NCBI RefSeq assembly: GCF_003116015.1
Contig: NZ_LGQZ01000079.1
Span: 107,402-171,401, forward strand
Direction of reading: 5' to 3'
From: Azospirillum sp. TSO22-1
GTDB taxonomy: Bacteria > Pseudomonadota > Alphaproteobacteria > Azospirillales > Azospirillaceae
Length of the DNA stretch: 64,000 nucleotides
A model generated the notes under the pieces. That model was given only the letters and a program-made list of their open reading frames with translations. It did no database searches and was not told the origin of the DNA. Positions 53,797 through 62,894 of this stretch are shown piece by piece (position 1 is the stretch's first letter; the number at the start of each line of letters is the position of its first letter). A program made the position numbers and the translations under genes.

Positions 53797-54759
53797 ATGG
53801 AGCCGGACGTCATGGAGCGCACCGCGCGGGGGACCCGCAGCCGCCTGCTGGGCTATGGCCTCATCACCGCCTCGTCGCTGCTGTTCGGGATCGCCGGCAC
53901 GCTGGCGAAGATGCTGTTCGTCGCGGATCTGCCGCCGCTGGTGATGGTCGCCGTGCGCAGCTTCATCGCCGCCGCCGCCATGATGGCGATGATGCCGCTG
54001 CTGGGCCGGCCGATCCGCGTGCGGCGGGCCGACTGGCCGTTCCTCCTCCTGATGGGCGTGCTGCTGACCCTGGTCAACGTGACGTTCTTCTACGCCATCG
54101 CGCTGACCAACGTCGCCATCGCCCTGATGCTGGAGTACACGGCGCCGCTGGTCATCGTGTTCACCGGGGTGGTTCTGGGCCGGCGGCGCCTGACCCGGCC
54201 GGTGCTGCTGATCCTGGCCGGCAACGCGGCCGGGTGCTTCCTGCTGGTCGGCGGCTACGACGCCGGGCTGTGGAGGGGCAATGCGCTGGGCGTGGCGGCC
54301 GGGATGCTGTGCGCCGTCTGCTTCGCCGCCTACAACGTCTACGGGGCGAAGGGCCATGCCCGCGGCCTTGACAGCTGGGGGATGACCGCGTGGCCGTTCC
54401 TCGTCTCGGCGGCGTTCTGGCTGCTGGCGACTCCGCTGATCGACTACACGACGGTCGAGCCGTCGTGGCCGGTCGTCGGCTTCACGCTGTTCATCGGCGT
54501 CTTCGGGACCGTCGTGCCCTACGGGCTCTACCTGGAGGGACTCCGCCACATCGACCCGTTCCCCGCCACGGTGGTCGGCATGCTCGACCCGGTCTTCGCG
54601 GCGCTGACCGCCTATCTGCTGCTGGGCGAACGGTTCGAGGTGCCGCAGGCCGCCGGCATGCTGCTGATCTGCGTGGTGATCGTCTTCGTCGGGCGGGCCG
54701 ACGCCCCGCCGGCGGAACGCGGCGCGGCGGACGACGCGGCGCTTCACACCGCCAGATAG
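53797..54759 (+). CDS. EamA/DMT-family transporter
   Basis: A 320-residue ten-helix transporter with two EamA repeats (YGLITASSLLFGIAGTLAKML; AAYNVYGAKGHARGLDSWG; ATVVGMLDPVFAALTAYLLLGERF). Substrate unknown, typically amino acids, metabolites or toxins. ATG at 53797 or 53812. Its 3' end overlaps the convergent livF gene by 16 bases, so it may be regulated antagonistically at the RNA level. Confidence 0.88.
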   Translation: MEPDVMERTARGTRSRLLGYGLITASSLLFGIAGTLAKMLFVADLPPLVMVAVRSFIAAAAMMAMMPLLGRPIRVRRADWPFLLLMGVLLTLVNVTFFYAIALTNVAIALMLEYTAPLVIVFTGVVLGRRRLTRPVLLILAGNAAGCFLLVGGYDAGLWRGNALGVAAGMLCAVCFAAYNVYGAKGHARGLDSWGMTAWPFLVSAAFWLLATPLIDYTTVEPSWPVVGFTLFIGVFGTVVPYGLYLEGLRHIDPFPATVVGMLDPVFAALTAYLLLGERFEVPQAAGMLLICVVIVFVGRADAPPAERGAADDAALHTAR

Positions 54760-55454
54760 GCGCGCCGCGCGTCCCCGTCCTCCAGCAGCGCCGCCATCGC
54801 CCCGTCCCAGCGCACGACGCCCTTCTCGATGACCACGGCGCGGTCGGCGACGGCGGCGGCGAAGCCGAGGTTCTGCTCGGAGAGCAGCACCGACAGCCCC
54901 TCGGCCTTCAGCGTGCGCACGGCGTCGGCCATCTGCTGCACGATGCGCGGCGCCAGTCCCTCGGACGGCTCGTCGAGCAGCAGCAGCGACGGGTTGCCCA
55001 TCAACGTGCGGGCCAGCGTCAGCATCTGCTGCTCGCCGCCGCTCATGCGCGCACCCCGGCGGTCCTTCATCTCGGCGAGGTTGGGGAACAGCGCGTACAG
55101 GCGGTCCGGCGTCCACAACGGCGCCCCGGCGCGCGGCGGCTGCCGGCCGACCTCCAGGTTCTCGCGCACGGTCAGCTCGGCGAAGACGCGGCGGTCCTCC
55201 GGCACGTAGCCCAGGCCGAGCCGGGCGATGCGGTGCGGCGGCCACGCGGAGACGTCGGTGCCGGCGAAGGCGACCCGGCCGCGCCGCTCGGCCAGCAGGC
55301 CCATGACCGCCTTCATGGTGGTGGACTTGCCGGCGCCGTTGCGGCCCATCAGCGCCACCACCTCGCCGCGCCCGACCGTCAGGCCGACGCCCTGCAGGAT
55401 GTGGGCGCGGCCGTACCAGGCGTGCAGGCCGTCGACGGTCAGGAGGGCGGTCAT
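54744..55454 (-). CDS. livF: Branched-chain amino-acid-type ABC transporter ATPase LivF
   Basis: A 236-residue ATPase: Walker A GRNGAGKST (about 36-44), ABC signature MSGGEQQML, Walker B LLLLDEPSEGLAP and H-region LLSEQNLGF. With LivG it energises import through the fused permease upstream. Overlaps livG by 4 bases and ends within the convergent EamA gene. Confidence 0.93.
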   Translation of the reverse strand: MTALLTVDGLHAWYGRAHILQGVGLTVGRGEVVALMGRNGAGKSTTMKAVMGLLAERRGRVAFAGTDVSAWPPHRIARLGLGYVPEDRRVFAELTVRENLEVGRQPPRAGAPLWTPDRLYALFPNLAEMKDRRGARMSGGEQQMLTLARTLMGNPSLLLLDEPSEGLAPRIVQQMADAVRTLKAEGLSVLLSEQNLGFAAAVADRAVVIEKGVVRWDGAMAALLEDGDARRAYLAV

Positions 55455-56194
55455 GCGGCGTTTCCCAGATAGACCGCCTGCACCCGCGGGTCGGCGCGCA
55501 CGGCGTCCGGCGCTCCTTCCGCGATGAGCTGGCCGCGGTCGAGCACGATGACGCGGTCGGCGTGGCCGAACACCACGTCCATGTCGTGCTCGGTGAACAG
55601 CACCGCCATGCCCTGCTCGTGCGCCAGCGAATCGGTGAGGGCCATCAGCTCCTGCCGCTCGCCCGGCGCCATGCCGGCGGTGGGCTCGTCCATCAGGAGA
55701 AGTTTGGGCGCGCCGGCGATGGCCATGGCCAGCTCGACGCGCTTGAGGTCGCCGTAGGCCAGCACACCGCACGGGCGTTCGGCCTGCCCGCCCATGCCGA
55801 CGCGCTCCAGGACGGCCTGCGCCTCGTCGCGGAACTGCCGCGCCGCCGGGCGCCACAGGCCGAGCAGGCGGCGGTGGCGGGACAGCAGCACCATCTGCAC
55901 GTTCTCGCGCACCGTCATCGACGCGAAGGTCGCGGTGATCTGGAAGGTGCGGCCCACCCCCAGGCTCCAGATCCGGGAGGGCTCCAGCCCGACGAGTTCG
56001 GCGCCGTCCAGCCGGATGCTGCCCGAATCGGGGCGCAGCTGGCCGTTCAGCAGGTTGAAGCAGGTGGTCTTGCCGGCGCCGTTCGGGCCGATCAGCGCCA
56101 GCAGTTCGCCGGCCTCCAGCCGGAACGACACGCCGCGCACCGCGTGCACGCCGCCGAACGAGCGGGCGAGGTTCTCGACGACGAGGCGGCTCAT
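55451..56194 (-). CDS. livG: Branched-chain amino-acid-type ABC transporter ATPase LivG
   Basis: A 247-residue ATPase: Walker A GPNGAGKTT (about 34-42), Walker B LLLMDEPTAGMAPGE, and a LivG-type insertion (RHRRLLGLWRPAARQF). The signature motif is degenerate (LAYGDLKRVELAMA, where LSYGxQR is usual). It overlaps the fused permease by 4 bases. Confidence 0.93.
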   Translation of the reverse strand: MSRLVVENLARSFGGVHAVRGVSFRLEAGELLALIGPNGAGKTTCFNLLNGQLRPDSGSIRLDGAELVGLEPSRIWSLGVGRTFQITATFASMTVRENVQMVLLSRHRRLLGLWRPAARQFRDEAQAVLERVGMGGQAERPCGVLAYGDLKRVELAMAIAGAPKLLLMDEPTAGMAPGERQELMALTDSLAHEQGMAVLFTEHDMDVVFGHADRVIVLDRGQLIAEGAPDAVRADPRVQAVYLGNAA

Positions 56195-58029
56195 GCCTCG
56201 GCTCCCCGGTTCCACAGGCGGCGGGCGAAGCCGGCGATGCCCTGCGGGAACAGCAGCACCAGCGCCACGATGACCAGGCCGAGGATGACCCGCCAATGCT
56301 CCGAGGCCATCAGGGTGGTGCGCAGGAGATGGAAGGCGGCGGCGCCGACCACCGGCCCGGCGACGGTCTGGATGCCGCCCATCAGCACCATGACCAGCGC
56401 GTCCACCGACTGCGGCACCGCCAGCAGGGTGGGGAAGACGCTGCCCTTGGCGAAGGCGTACAGCCCGCCGGCCAGCCCCGCCGCCGTGCCGGCCAGCGCG
56501 AAGCCCAGCCACTGGTGGCGCCGCACGTCGATGCCCACCGCCTCGGCCCGCAGCGGCGAATCGCGGCCGGCGCGCAGCGTGTAGCCGAACGGCGCGAAGG
56601 CGGCGCGGCGCAGCGCCCACAGCGCCGCCGCGACCAGCGCCAGCGTGACCTCGTAATAGACGGCCCTGGACGCCGCCCACGCCGGCGGCCAGACGCCGAG
56701 GATGCCGTTGTCGCCGCCGGTGACGCCGTACCATTGGAAGGTGATCGACCACGCGATCTGCGCGAAGGCCAGCGTCAGCATGGCGAAGTACAGCCCCGAG
56801 CGGCGCACGCAGAACCACCCGGCGATCAGCGCCGCGGCGCCGGCCAGCACCGGCGCGCCCAGCAGCGCCAGCGGCATCGGCGCCGCGACGTGCTTGACCA
56901 GCAGCGCCGCGCCGTAGGCGCCCAGGCCGAAATAGGCCGCGTGCCCGAACGACACCAGCCCGCCGAAGCCGACCAGCAGGTGCAGGCTGGCCGCCGCCAG
57001 CGCCAGGATCGCCACCTCGGTCAGCACGATCAGCGCGTACTCGCCGGCCAGCAGCGGCACCGCGGCCAGCGCGGCGAGCGCCGCCAGCGCCGCGAGGCCG
57101 GCACGCCGCCCGGTAGGCGCGAAGGGCGGACCGGCAGCGGCGGCCGGGGGCGGCGCCTCCTCCTTGCGGCCGAGCAGGCCGTAGGGGCGCAGCACCAGCA
57201 CCACCGCCATGAACAGGAACACCAGCACCAGCGTGATCTGCGGGAACACCAGGATGCCGAACGCCTGCAACTGGCCGATCAGCAGCGACGCCAGGAAGGC
57301 GCCGGGCAGGCTGCCCATGCCGCCGACCACGACGACCACGAAGGCTTCGACCACCATCGCCATGTCCATGTGCAGGTTGACCGCCTCGCGCGGCACCTGC
57401 AGCGCGCCGCCCAGCCCGGCCAGCGCCGAGCCGAGGAACAGCACGCCGGTGAACAGCCTGGCCTGATCGACGCCGAGCGCCGCGGTCATCTCGCGGTCCT
57501 GCGTCGCGGCGCGCACCAGCGTGCCCCAGCGGGTCCGGTTGAACAGCAGCCACAGCAGGCCGAGCACCGCCGGCCCCAGCGCGATCAGCACCAGGTCGTA
57601 CAGCGGGAACGGCCGGCCGAGGATGTCCACCGTACCCTTCAGCAGCGGCGCGCGGCGGCCCAGCAGGTCCTCCGGCCCCCAGACGCCGAAGGCAGCGTCC
57701 TGCACCAGCAGCACCACGCCGAAGGTGGCGAGCAGCTGGAACAGCTCCGGCGAGCGGTACAGCCGGCGCAGCAGCAGCACCTCCATCACCGCGCCCAGCG
57801 CGCCCACCAGCAGCGCCGCCAGCAGCACGCCGCCCCAGAAGCCCAGCACATCGGAGCCCCAGCGCTCGACGAACGTCCAGGCGAGGTAGGCGCCCAGCAT
57901 GTAGAAGGAGCCGTGCGCGAAGTTCACGATGCGGGTGACGCCGAAGATGATCGACAGCCCCGACGCCACCAGGAACAGCGTCGCCGCCTGCGCCAAGCCG
58001 CTGAGGAACTGGACGAGGTAGAAGTCCAT
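56191..58029 (-). CDS. Fused branched-chain amino-acid-type permease (LivH-LivM)
   Basis: A 612-residue fusion of the two permease subunits, normally separate genes: LivH-like part (about 1-290; SGLSIIFGVTRIVNFAHGSFYMLGAYLAW, VVVVGGMGSLPGAFLASLLIG) and LivM-like part (about 315-600; LLVGFGGLVSFGHAAYFGLGAYG, GVDVR-type GIDVRRHQWLGFALAG, LMGGIQTVAGPVVGAAAF). A Pro/Ala-rich linker (KEEAPPPAAAAGPPFAPTG) joins them. The start MDFYLVQFLSG is at 58029; GGGAGGG lies further upstream, from the end of the palindromic repeat. Confidence 0.9.
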   Translation of the reverse strand: MDFYLVQFLSGLAQAATLFLVASGLSIIFGVTRIVNFAHGSFYMLGAYLAWTFVERWGSDVLGFWGGVLLAALLVGALGAVMEVLLLRRLYRSPELFQLLATFGVVLLVQDAAFGVWGPEDLLGRRAPLLKGTVDILGRPFPLYDLVLIALGPAVLGLLWLLFNRTRWGTLVRAATQDREMTAALGVDQARLFTGVLFLGSALAGLGGALQVPREAVNLHMDMAMVVEAFVVVVVGGMGSLPGAFLASLLIGQLQAFGILVFPQITLVLVFLFMAVVLVLRPYGLLGRKEEAPPPAAAAGPPFAPTGRRAGLAALAALAALAAVPLLAGEYALIVLTEVAILALAAASLHLLVGFGGLVSFGHAAYFGLGAYGAALLVKHVAAPMPLALLGAPVLAGAAALIAGWFCVRRSGLYFAMLTLAFAQIAWSITFQWYGVTGGDNGILGVWPPAWAASRAVYYEVTLALVAAALWALRRAAFAPFGYTLRAGRDSPLRAEAVGIDVRRHQWLGFALAGTAAGLAGGLYAFAKGSVFPTLLAVPQSVDALVMVLMGGIQTVAGPVVGAAAFHLLRTTLMASEHWRVILGLVIVALVLLFPQGIAGFARRLWNRGAEA

Positions 58030-58042
58030 GGGCGTCCATCGT

Positions 58043-58166
58043 GCCCTCCCCACGCTCCGCGAGGGGAGGGAGGGCCCCGCGCGAAGCGCGGGAGGGGTGG
58101 GGGCAGCGGCCTGTCGGGAAGGCCGCTGCCCCCTCCTAACCTCCCCCAGCGGGGCTGGGGGAGGGA
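58043..58166. repeat. Palindromic repeat between binding protein and permease genes
   Basis: Contains nested hairpins, including GGCAGCGGCC/GGCCGCTGCC, with GC-rich ends. Its right end shares about 26 bases (CCTCCCCCAGCGGGG onward) with the repeat in the pel operon (24887-24992). It lies between the genes for the binding protein and the fused permease and may lower expression of the permease relative to the binding protein. Confidence 0.8.
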
Positions 58167-58176
58167 CTGGGTTTCG

Positions 58177-59388
58177 CTATTCCGCCGGCCGCAGCGTGCG
58201 GACCACGTCGTCCGGCGGCAGGTACGCCGCGCCGTCGGCGTAGCGCCAGTCCACCATGGTCGGCTTGCCGTCCTTCACGTCGGTGCGGCCGACGAAGGCG
58301 CCCATGGTCGACTGGTGGTCGATGGCGCGGAACAGCACCGGGCCGAACGGGCTGTCGATCTTCAGGCCGGCCAGCGCCGCCAGCAGCTTCTCGCCGTCGG
58401 TCGAGCCGGCCTTCCCGATGGCGGCGGCGATCGCCGTGAAGGTGGCGTAGCCGACCACCGAGCCCATGCGCGGCGGCTCGTTGAAGCGCTTGCGGTAGGC
58501 CTCGACGAAGGCGGTGTTCTCCGGCGTCTTCACCTGGTCCCAGGGATAGCCGGTGACGATCCAGCCCTTCGGAGCCTCGTCCTTCATCGGCTCCAGGTAT
58601 TCCGGCTCGCCGCTCAGCAGGCTGACCACGCTGCGCTTGGCGAACAGGCCGCGGTTGTCGCCCTCGCGCACGAACTTGGCGAGGTCGGCGCCGAAGGTGA
58701 CGTTGAAGATGGCGTCGGGGTTGGAGGCGGCGAGCGCCTGCACGGTCGGCCCGGCCTCCAGCTTGCCCTGGGCCGGCCATTGCTCGGCGACGAACTCGAC
58801 GTCCGGGCGCTTGGCCTTCAGCAGCTCCTTGAACCACTTCACCGCCGACTGGCCGTACTCGTAGTTCGGTGCGACGGTGGCCCAGCGCCTGGCCGGCAGC
58901 TTGGCCGCCTCCTCCACCAGCATGGCGGCCTGCATGTAGGTGCTGGGGCGCAGGCGCCAGGTCCAGCGGTTGCCCTTCTGCCAGGTGACGGCGTCGGACA
59001 GCGGCTCGGACGCCACGAAGGGGATCTTCTCGCGCGCCGCGAAGTCGGCGACCGCCAGCCCGACGTTGGAGAAATAGGTGCCCGACAGCAGGTCCACCTT
59101 CTCGTTGGCGACCAGTTCGCCGGCGATCCGCACGGCGTCGTCCGGCTTGCCGGCGTCGTCGCGCGAGACGACCTCCAGCTTCCGCCCGCCGAGCAGCCCG
59201 CCGCGGGCGTTGACCTCCTCGACCGCCAGCTGCCACCCCTGGCGGTAGGGGATCGTGAAGGCCGGCAGCCCGGTGTAGCTGTTCACTTCACCGATCTTGA
59301 TGGGCTGCTGCGCGGAGGCGGGGGAAGGAACGGCGAACCACGCCGCGGCGGCGGCGCCGATGAGATGAAGGATGTGGCGGCGATTCAT
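58177..59388 (-). CDS. ABC transporter substrate-binding protein (LivK-like)
   Basis: A 403-residue periplasmic type-1 binding protein with a signal peptide (about 1-26, PASAQQ). Family features: IKIGEVNSYTGLPAFTIPYRQGWQLAVEEVNARGGLLGGRKLE (first strand-helix), SGTYFSNVGLAVADFA, ATVAPNYEYGQSAVKWF and IFNVTFGADLAKFV. Substrate is amide- or amino-acid-like, not necessarily branched-chain amino acids. First gene of the Liv-type operon, separated from the permease by the palindromic repeat. Confidence 0.92.
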   Translation of the reverse strand: MNRRHILHLIGAAAAAWFAVPSPASAQQPIKIGEVNSYTGLPAFTIPYRQGWQLAVEEVNARGGLLGGRKLEVVSRDDAGKPDDAVRIAGELVANEKVDLLSGTYFSNVGLAVADFAAREKIPFVASEPLSDAVTWQKGNRWTWRLRPSTYMQAAMLVEEAAKLPARRWATVAPNYEYGQSAVKWFKELLKAKRPDVEFVAEQWPAQGKLEAGPTVQALAASNPDAIFNVTFGADLAKFVREGDNRGLFAKRSVVSLLSGEPEYLEPMKDEAPKGWIVTGYPWDQVKTPENTAFVEAYRKRFNEPPRMGSVVGYATFTAIAAAIGKAGSTDGEKLLAALAGLKIDSPFGPVLFRAIDHQSTMGAFVGRTDVKDGKPTMVDWRYADGAAYLPPDDVVRTLRPAE

Positions 59389-59496
59389 GGCGTCCTGCGT
59401 CGGGCGTGAAGGACAGGGGATGCCCCAGGGGATCCCGCGTTCATACCAAACCGACGCGAAAAGTCACGGTTCCGCTGCCGCACCCGCGCAATTCGG

Positions 59497-59973
59497 CTAC
59501 ATGAGCCGGGCCAGCAGGCGCAGGAAGGCGTCCTGCTCCTCCGCCGACAGCGGCGCCAGGGTGCGCGCGTGCGCCTCCTGCGCCTTCGGCATCAGCGCGG
59601 TCACCAGCGACTGGCCGGCCGGGGTCAGCCGCACGCTGGTGCGGCGGCGGTCGTGCGGGTCGGGGTGGCGCTCGACCAGCGCGCGGTCGACCAGGCGCAG
59701 GATCACGCCCTGGGTGGTCGCCGGGTCCATGCAGGTGAGCCGGCCCAGCTGGTTCTGCGACAGCGCGCCCTCGGCGTGCAGCGTCACCAGGGCCGCCCAC
59801 TGCGTGGGGGTGAGCTGAAGGTCGCCGATGGTCTCCAGGAAGATGGCGCTGGCGCGCTGGTGGGCGCGCCGGAGCCGGTGGTTGATCTGCTCGGCCAGGG
59901 CATAGCCGCCGTCGGCCGGCAGGTCGGTCGGCACATCGGCCTCGAACGGAATCTTCAATGCAGTCGCGCGCAT
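59497..59973 (-). CDS. MarR-family transcriptional regulator
   Basis: A 158-residue winged-helix regulator: LTPTQWAALVTLHAEGALSQ, NQLGRLTCMDPATTQGVILRLVDR (HTH), RRRTSVRLTPAG (wing), and helical termini (APLSAEEQDAFLRLL). The ATG at 59973 has GGGGGGA upstream. It lies upstream of and in the same direction as the Liv-type transporter (108-base gap), and so may be co-transcribed with it or control it. A 12-bp inverted repeat lies in its upstream region. Confidence 0.88.
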   Translation of the reverse strand: MRATALKIPFEADVPTDLPADGGYALAEQINHRLRRAHQRASAIFLETIGDLQLTPTQWAALVTLHAEGALSQNQLGRLTCMDPATTQGVILRLVDRALVERHPDPHDRRRTSVRLTPAGQSLVTALMPKAQEAHARTLAPLSAEEQDAFLRLLARLM

Positions 59974-60031
59974 GCCGTCCCCCCTGTCGATCAGACCTGC
60001 CCAGACGAATATCACCAACGTTGTAGGTCTA

Positions 60032-60114
60032 TTACGGAAGTTTAGTGGTTGTGGGTGTGCATCGCAACACCAACCCCTGCGTCATAGGGACACAGTTGAG
60101 AAAAACTTCCGTAA
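60032..60114. promoter_or_regulatory. Nested inverted repeats upstream of the MarR gene
   Basis: TTACGGAAGTTT (60032-60043) and AAACTTCCGTAA (60103-60114) are perfect 12-bp inverted copies, 59 bases apart. Between them GGTT/AACC and GGTGT/ACACC form a second, inner stem. This could be paired MarR operators, a structured RNA leader or a tiny inverted-repeat element. The AT-rich flank fits a promoter. Confidence 0.5.
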
Positions 60115-60167
60115 AATGCGACATACACGAGCATGCGCCCGCCCGACTCGGCAACCGGCGGGCGCGC

Positions 60168-60344
60168 TCACGGGCGCTGCTTGGGCGGGTAGGTGTCCGG
60201 CGGCGGGGTGCGCTCGGCGGGGGACTGCGGCGGGTCGCCCTGGGGCGCCGGCACGCCGCCCGGCGTGTAGGGCGGGCTGGTCTGGTCATCCGGGCGCTTG
60301 GGCGACTGGGGAAGATGGCCGGGCGCCTCCGGTGGGTTCGCCAT
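60168..60344 (-). CDS. Small proline-rich protein
   Basis: A 58-residue Pro/Gln-rich protein (MANPPEAPGHLPQSPKRPDD, with PPYTPGGVPAPQGDPPQSP), with AGGAGAG upstream of the ATG. Disordered by composition, no signal peptide. A real gene is supported by the ribosome-binding site; function unknown. Confidence 0.5.
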   Translation of the reverse strand: MANPPEAPGHLPQSPKRPDDQTSPPYTPGGVPAPQGDPPQSPAERTPPPDTYPPKQRP

Positions 60345-60638
60345 GCTCGACTCTCCTGTGTGGACTTGCGTCGACAACAACCAGGGGCCTCGCTCGTCCC
60401 GGCGGGCCGCGGCGTATGACCTTTGGAGGAAATGCGCGCGAGACGACGCTTCCACCCGCCTGTAACGCGCAAGTCTTGTGGCCGCGACAACACAGCGCCG
60501 GGCAAAATCCGGGGCGCGGCTGCTTCACTGTTGCCTTGGAAGCACGGTATGGGTTGACTTTGCGGCGACTGCCTTCGGGATCCCGAGTCGGCGGACATAC
60601 AGAAATAACGGCCAACGAGCCCAAGCGCGGTGTCCAAA

Positions 60639-61931
60639 ATGAAGCACACGTCCCTGTCGATCCTCGCCCTCGCCTCCGTGGCGACCGCCCTGACCGGCAT
60701 GCCGGCGTCCGCGCAAGAGCTGGAACGCGGCGAAACCGTCCTGCAGCGCCGCCGCCCCGAGGTCGAGCAGCTCGGCGTGCGCGCCGGCTCCTTCAACTTC
60801 CTGCCGCGCCTCGAACTCGGCGAGACCTACGACAGCAACGTCTTCCTGACCGAGCGCAACACGCAGAGCGACTGGATCTTCGTCGCCCGGCCGAGCCTCG
60901 ACATCCGCTCGGACTTCAGCAACCACGCGCTGAACTTCTCGGCCTCGGGCGATTTCGGCCGCTACCACCGGTTCTCCAGCGAGAACTACACCGATTACCG
61001 GCTGGACCTGAACGGCCGCTACGACATCGCGCGCGAGACCGCGGTGAGCGGCGACGTCTTCCACCGCCGCCTGCACGAGGGCCGCTCCGATCCGGACGTG
61101 TTCACCGTGGGGCAGGGGACCTTCGGGATCGGTTCGTACGCCGAGCCGGTGACCTACTACGCCACCGGCGGCGAGGCGGCGCTCACCCAGAGCTTCAACC
61201 GCATCCGGGCGCGGCTGAGCGCCACCGCCGTCAACTACAGCTACAACGACGTGGCGACGGTCGGCGGCCCGAAGGCCAACCTGGACGACCGCGACCGCTG
61301 GGAGTACGGCACCGCGCTGCGCGTCGGCTACGACCTCGGCACCGGCATCCAGCCGTTCGTGCAGGGGAGCTACACGCGCACCAACTACCGCCTGAGCGCC
61401 GACTTCGCCGGGCGCAACCGCGACGCCAACGGCTATGAGTTCGTGGCCGGCACGACCCTGGACCTGACCGGCCTGATCACCGGCGAGGTGTACGCCGGCT
61501 ACCTGACCAAGAAGTACTCCGACCCGCGCATGGATGACTTCGGCGGTCTGGCGTTCGGCGGCCAGCTGAACTGGGCGGTCACCCAGCTCACCACCATCTC
61601 CGGCCGCGCCAGCCGCTCGGTGCACGAGAGCGACCTGACCCAGGGCGGCCGCGTGGCGTCCAGCTACGCCCGCTCCATCGCCGCGCTCGGCGTCGATCAC
61701 GAGCTGCTGCGCAACCTGCTGCTGAACGGCCGGCTGCAGTGGCGCCAGGACGACTTCTCCGGCGTCGACCGCACCGACAACGTCTACACCGCCGGCGCCG
61801 GCGCCACCTACCTGGTCAACCGCTATCTCTACCTGACCGGCGGCTACACCTACGAGACCCGCAAGTCGAACGTGAACGGCCTCGACTATAAGGACAACCT
61901 CGTGTTCCTGCGCGTCGGCACCCAGCTGTAA
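60639..61931 (+). CDS. Outer-membrane beta-barrel protein
   Basis: A 430-residue outer-membrane protein: signal peptide (about 1-24, GMPASAQE), then strands rich in aromatic residues (FNFLPRLELGETYDSNVFL, ALNFSASGDFGRYHRFS, YLTGGYTYETRKSN) ending FLRVGTQL. It resembles the capsule/EPS-locus barrels annotated as outer membrane beta-barrel protein. The ATG at 60639 starts the signal peptide; a GTG at 60630 would add three residues. The polysaccharide export lipoprotein follows, but a terminator between them suggests separate transcripts. Confidence 0.85.
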   Translation: MKHTSLSILALASVATALTGMPASAQELERGETVLQRRRPEVEQLGVRAGSFNFLPRLELGETYDSNVFLTERNTQSDWIFVARPSLDIRSDFSNHALNFSASGDFGRYHRFSSENYTDYRLDLNGRYDIARETAVSGDVFHRRLHEGRSDPDVFTVGQGTFGIGSYAEPVTYYATGGEAALTQSFNRIRARLSATAVNYSYNDVATVGGPKANLDDRDRWEYGTALRVGYDLGTGIQPFVQGSYTRTNYRLSADFAGRNRDANGYEFVAGTTLDLTGLITGEVYAGYLTKKYSDPRMDDFGGLAFGGQLNWAVTQLTTISGRASRSVHESDLTQGGRVASSYARSIAALGVDHELLRNLLLNGRLQWRQDDFSGVDRTDNVYTAGAGATYLVNRYLYLTGGYTYETRKSNVNGLDYKDNLVFLRVGTQL

Positions 61932-61958
61932 CCGCAACGGCCAAGTCCCGGCTGAAAG

Positions 61959-61984
61959 CGCCCGCCCATGTGGCGGGCGTTTTT
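61959..61984 (+). terminator. Rho-independent terminator after the barrel gene
   Basis: CGCCCGCC (61959-61966) and GGCGGGCG (61972-61979) form an 8-bp stem with a 5-base loop, followed by TTTTTCTTT. It starts 27 bases after the stop. Confidence 0.85.
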
Positions 61985-62194
61985 CTTTGTGGGATGCCGT
62001 ATCGGCGCGGCATAGGCGGCCTGTGCCGTTCGCAAGGCGAGCGGCTCCCCCGGGTGCGTTACTCCGACTCCACTTTTTCCCAAGACGTTCCGAGTTGCTA
62101 GGCTGCAATCCGAGACCACCGGGCCGCCGTCCGCTTGCCTTGCCGCAGGGGCGCGCCCGCCGGTCCGGGTTCACGAGCCAGGGAAGGTTTTGGG

Positions 62195-62773
62195 ATGAAT
62201 CGACGCTCTTTGTTCCGCGCGCTCGGGTTCGCCGCTGTCGGTGCCGGTCTCGCCGTCGCCGGCTGCGCCAGCCAGGACGCGCCGCCCGAGCCGGTGGGCC
62301 ATGCCCCCACCGCGAGCGAGTACCGCCTGGGCGCGGGTGACGCGCTGCGTGTCATCGTGTTCGGCGAGGACCAGCTGTCCGGCGAGTTCCGCCTGGACGC
62401 CAACGGCCGCGTCGCCATGCCGCTGATCGGCGAGGTCGCGGCCAAGAACAAGACGACGCGCGACGTCGAGAAGGAGATCGCCAAGCGCCTGGAGGCCGGC
62501 TACGTCAAGGACGCCAAGGTCAGCGTCGAGGTGCTGAACTTCCGGCCCTTCTTCATCCTGGGCGAGGTGCGCAACCCCGGCCAGTACGCCTACGTCAACG
62601 GCATGACCGCGCTGTCGGCGGTCGCCATGGCCGGCGGCTACACCTACCGGGCGAAGGAGGACTACATCCTCATCTCGCGCGGCAACGACCCGAAGAAGGA
62701 GGTCTACAAGGCGCCGATCACCACGCCGGTGCTGCCGGACGACGTGGTCCGCATCCCCGAGCGCTACTTCTGA
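62195..62773 (+). CDS. Polysaccharide biosynthesis/export lipoprotein (Wza type)
   Basis: A 192-residue protein with a lipoprotein signal (LAVAGC, cysteine 24), a polysaccharide-export domain (YRLGAGDALRVIVFGEDQLSG, GRVAMPLIGEVAAKNKTT) and an SLBB domain (FFILGEVRNPGQYAYVNGMTALSAVAMAGGY). It is shorter than Wza (about 380 residues) but has the two key domains. It works in exporting a polysaccharide. GGGAAGG precedes the ATG. No synthase genes follow in this window. Confidence 0.9.
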   Translation: MNRRSLFRALGFAAVGAGLAVAGCASQDAPPEPVGHAPTASEYRLGAGDALRVIVFGEDQLSGEFRLDANGRVAMPLIGEVAAKNKTTRDVEKEIAKRLEAGYVKDAKVSVEVLNFRPFFILGEVRNPGQYAYVNGMTALSAVAMAGGYTYRAKEDYILISRGNDPKKEVYKAPITTPVLPDDVVRIPERYF

Positions 62774-62820
62774 GGCGGCGCTTCTGAAGCGGCCCGGGGG
62801 CCGACTCGGACGTTCCTGGC

Positions 62821-62867
62821 GCGGCGGCCTTGCGGGGTGGGACCTCTCCCTCCCGCGGGGCCGCCGC
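62821..62867. terminator. GC-rich hairpin after the export gene
   Basis: GCGGCGGCC (62821-62829) pairs with GGCCGCCGC (62859-62867), with further internal complementarity. It lies between the converging export gene and the small gene at 62895. Confidence 0.5.
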
Positions 62868-62894
62868 GTGCGCGCTCCGCCTCAACTGGCCCGG

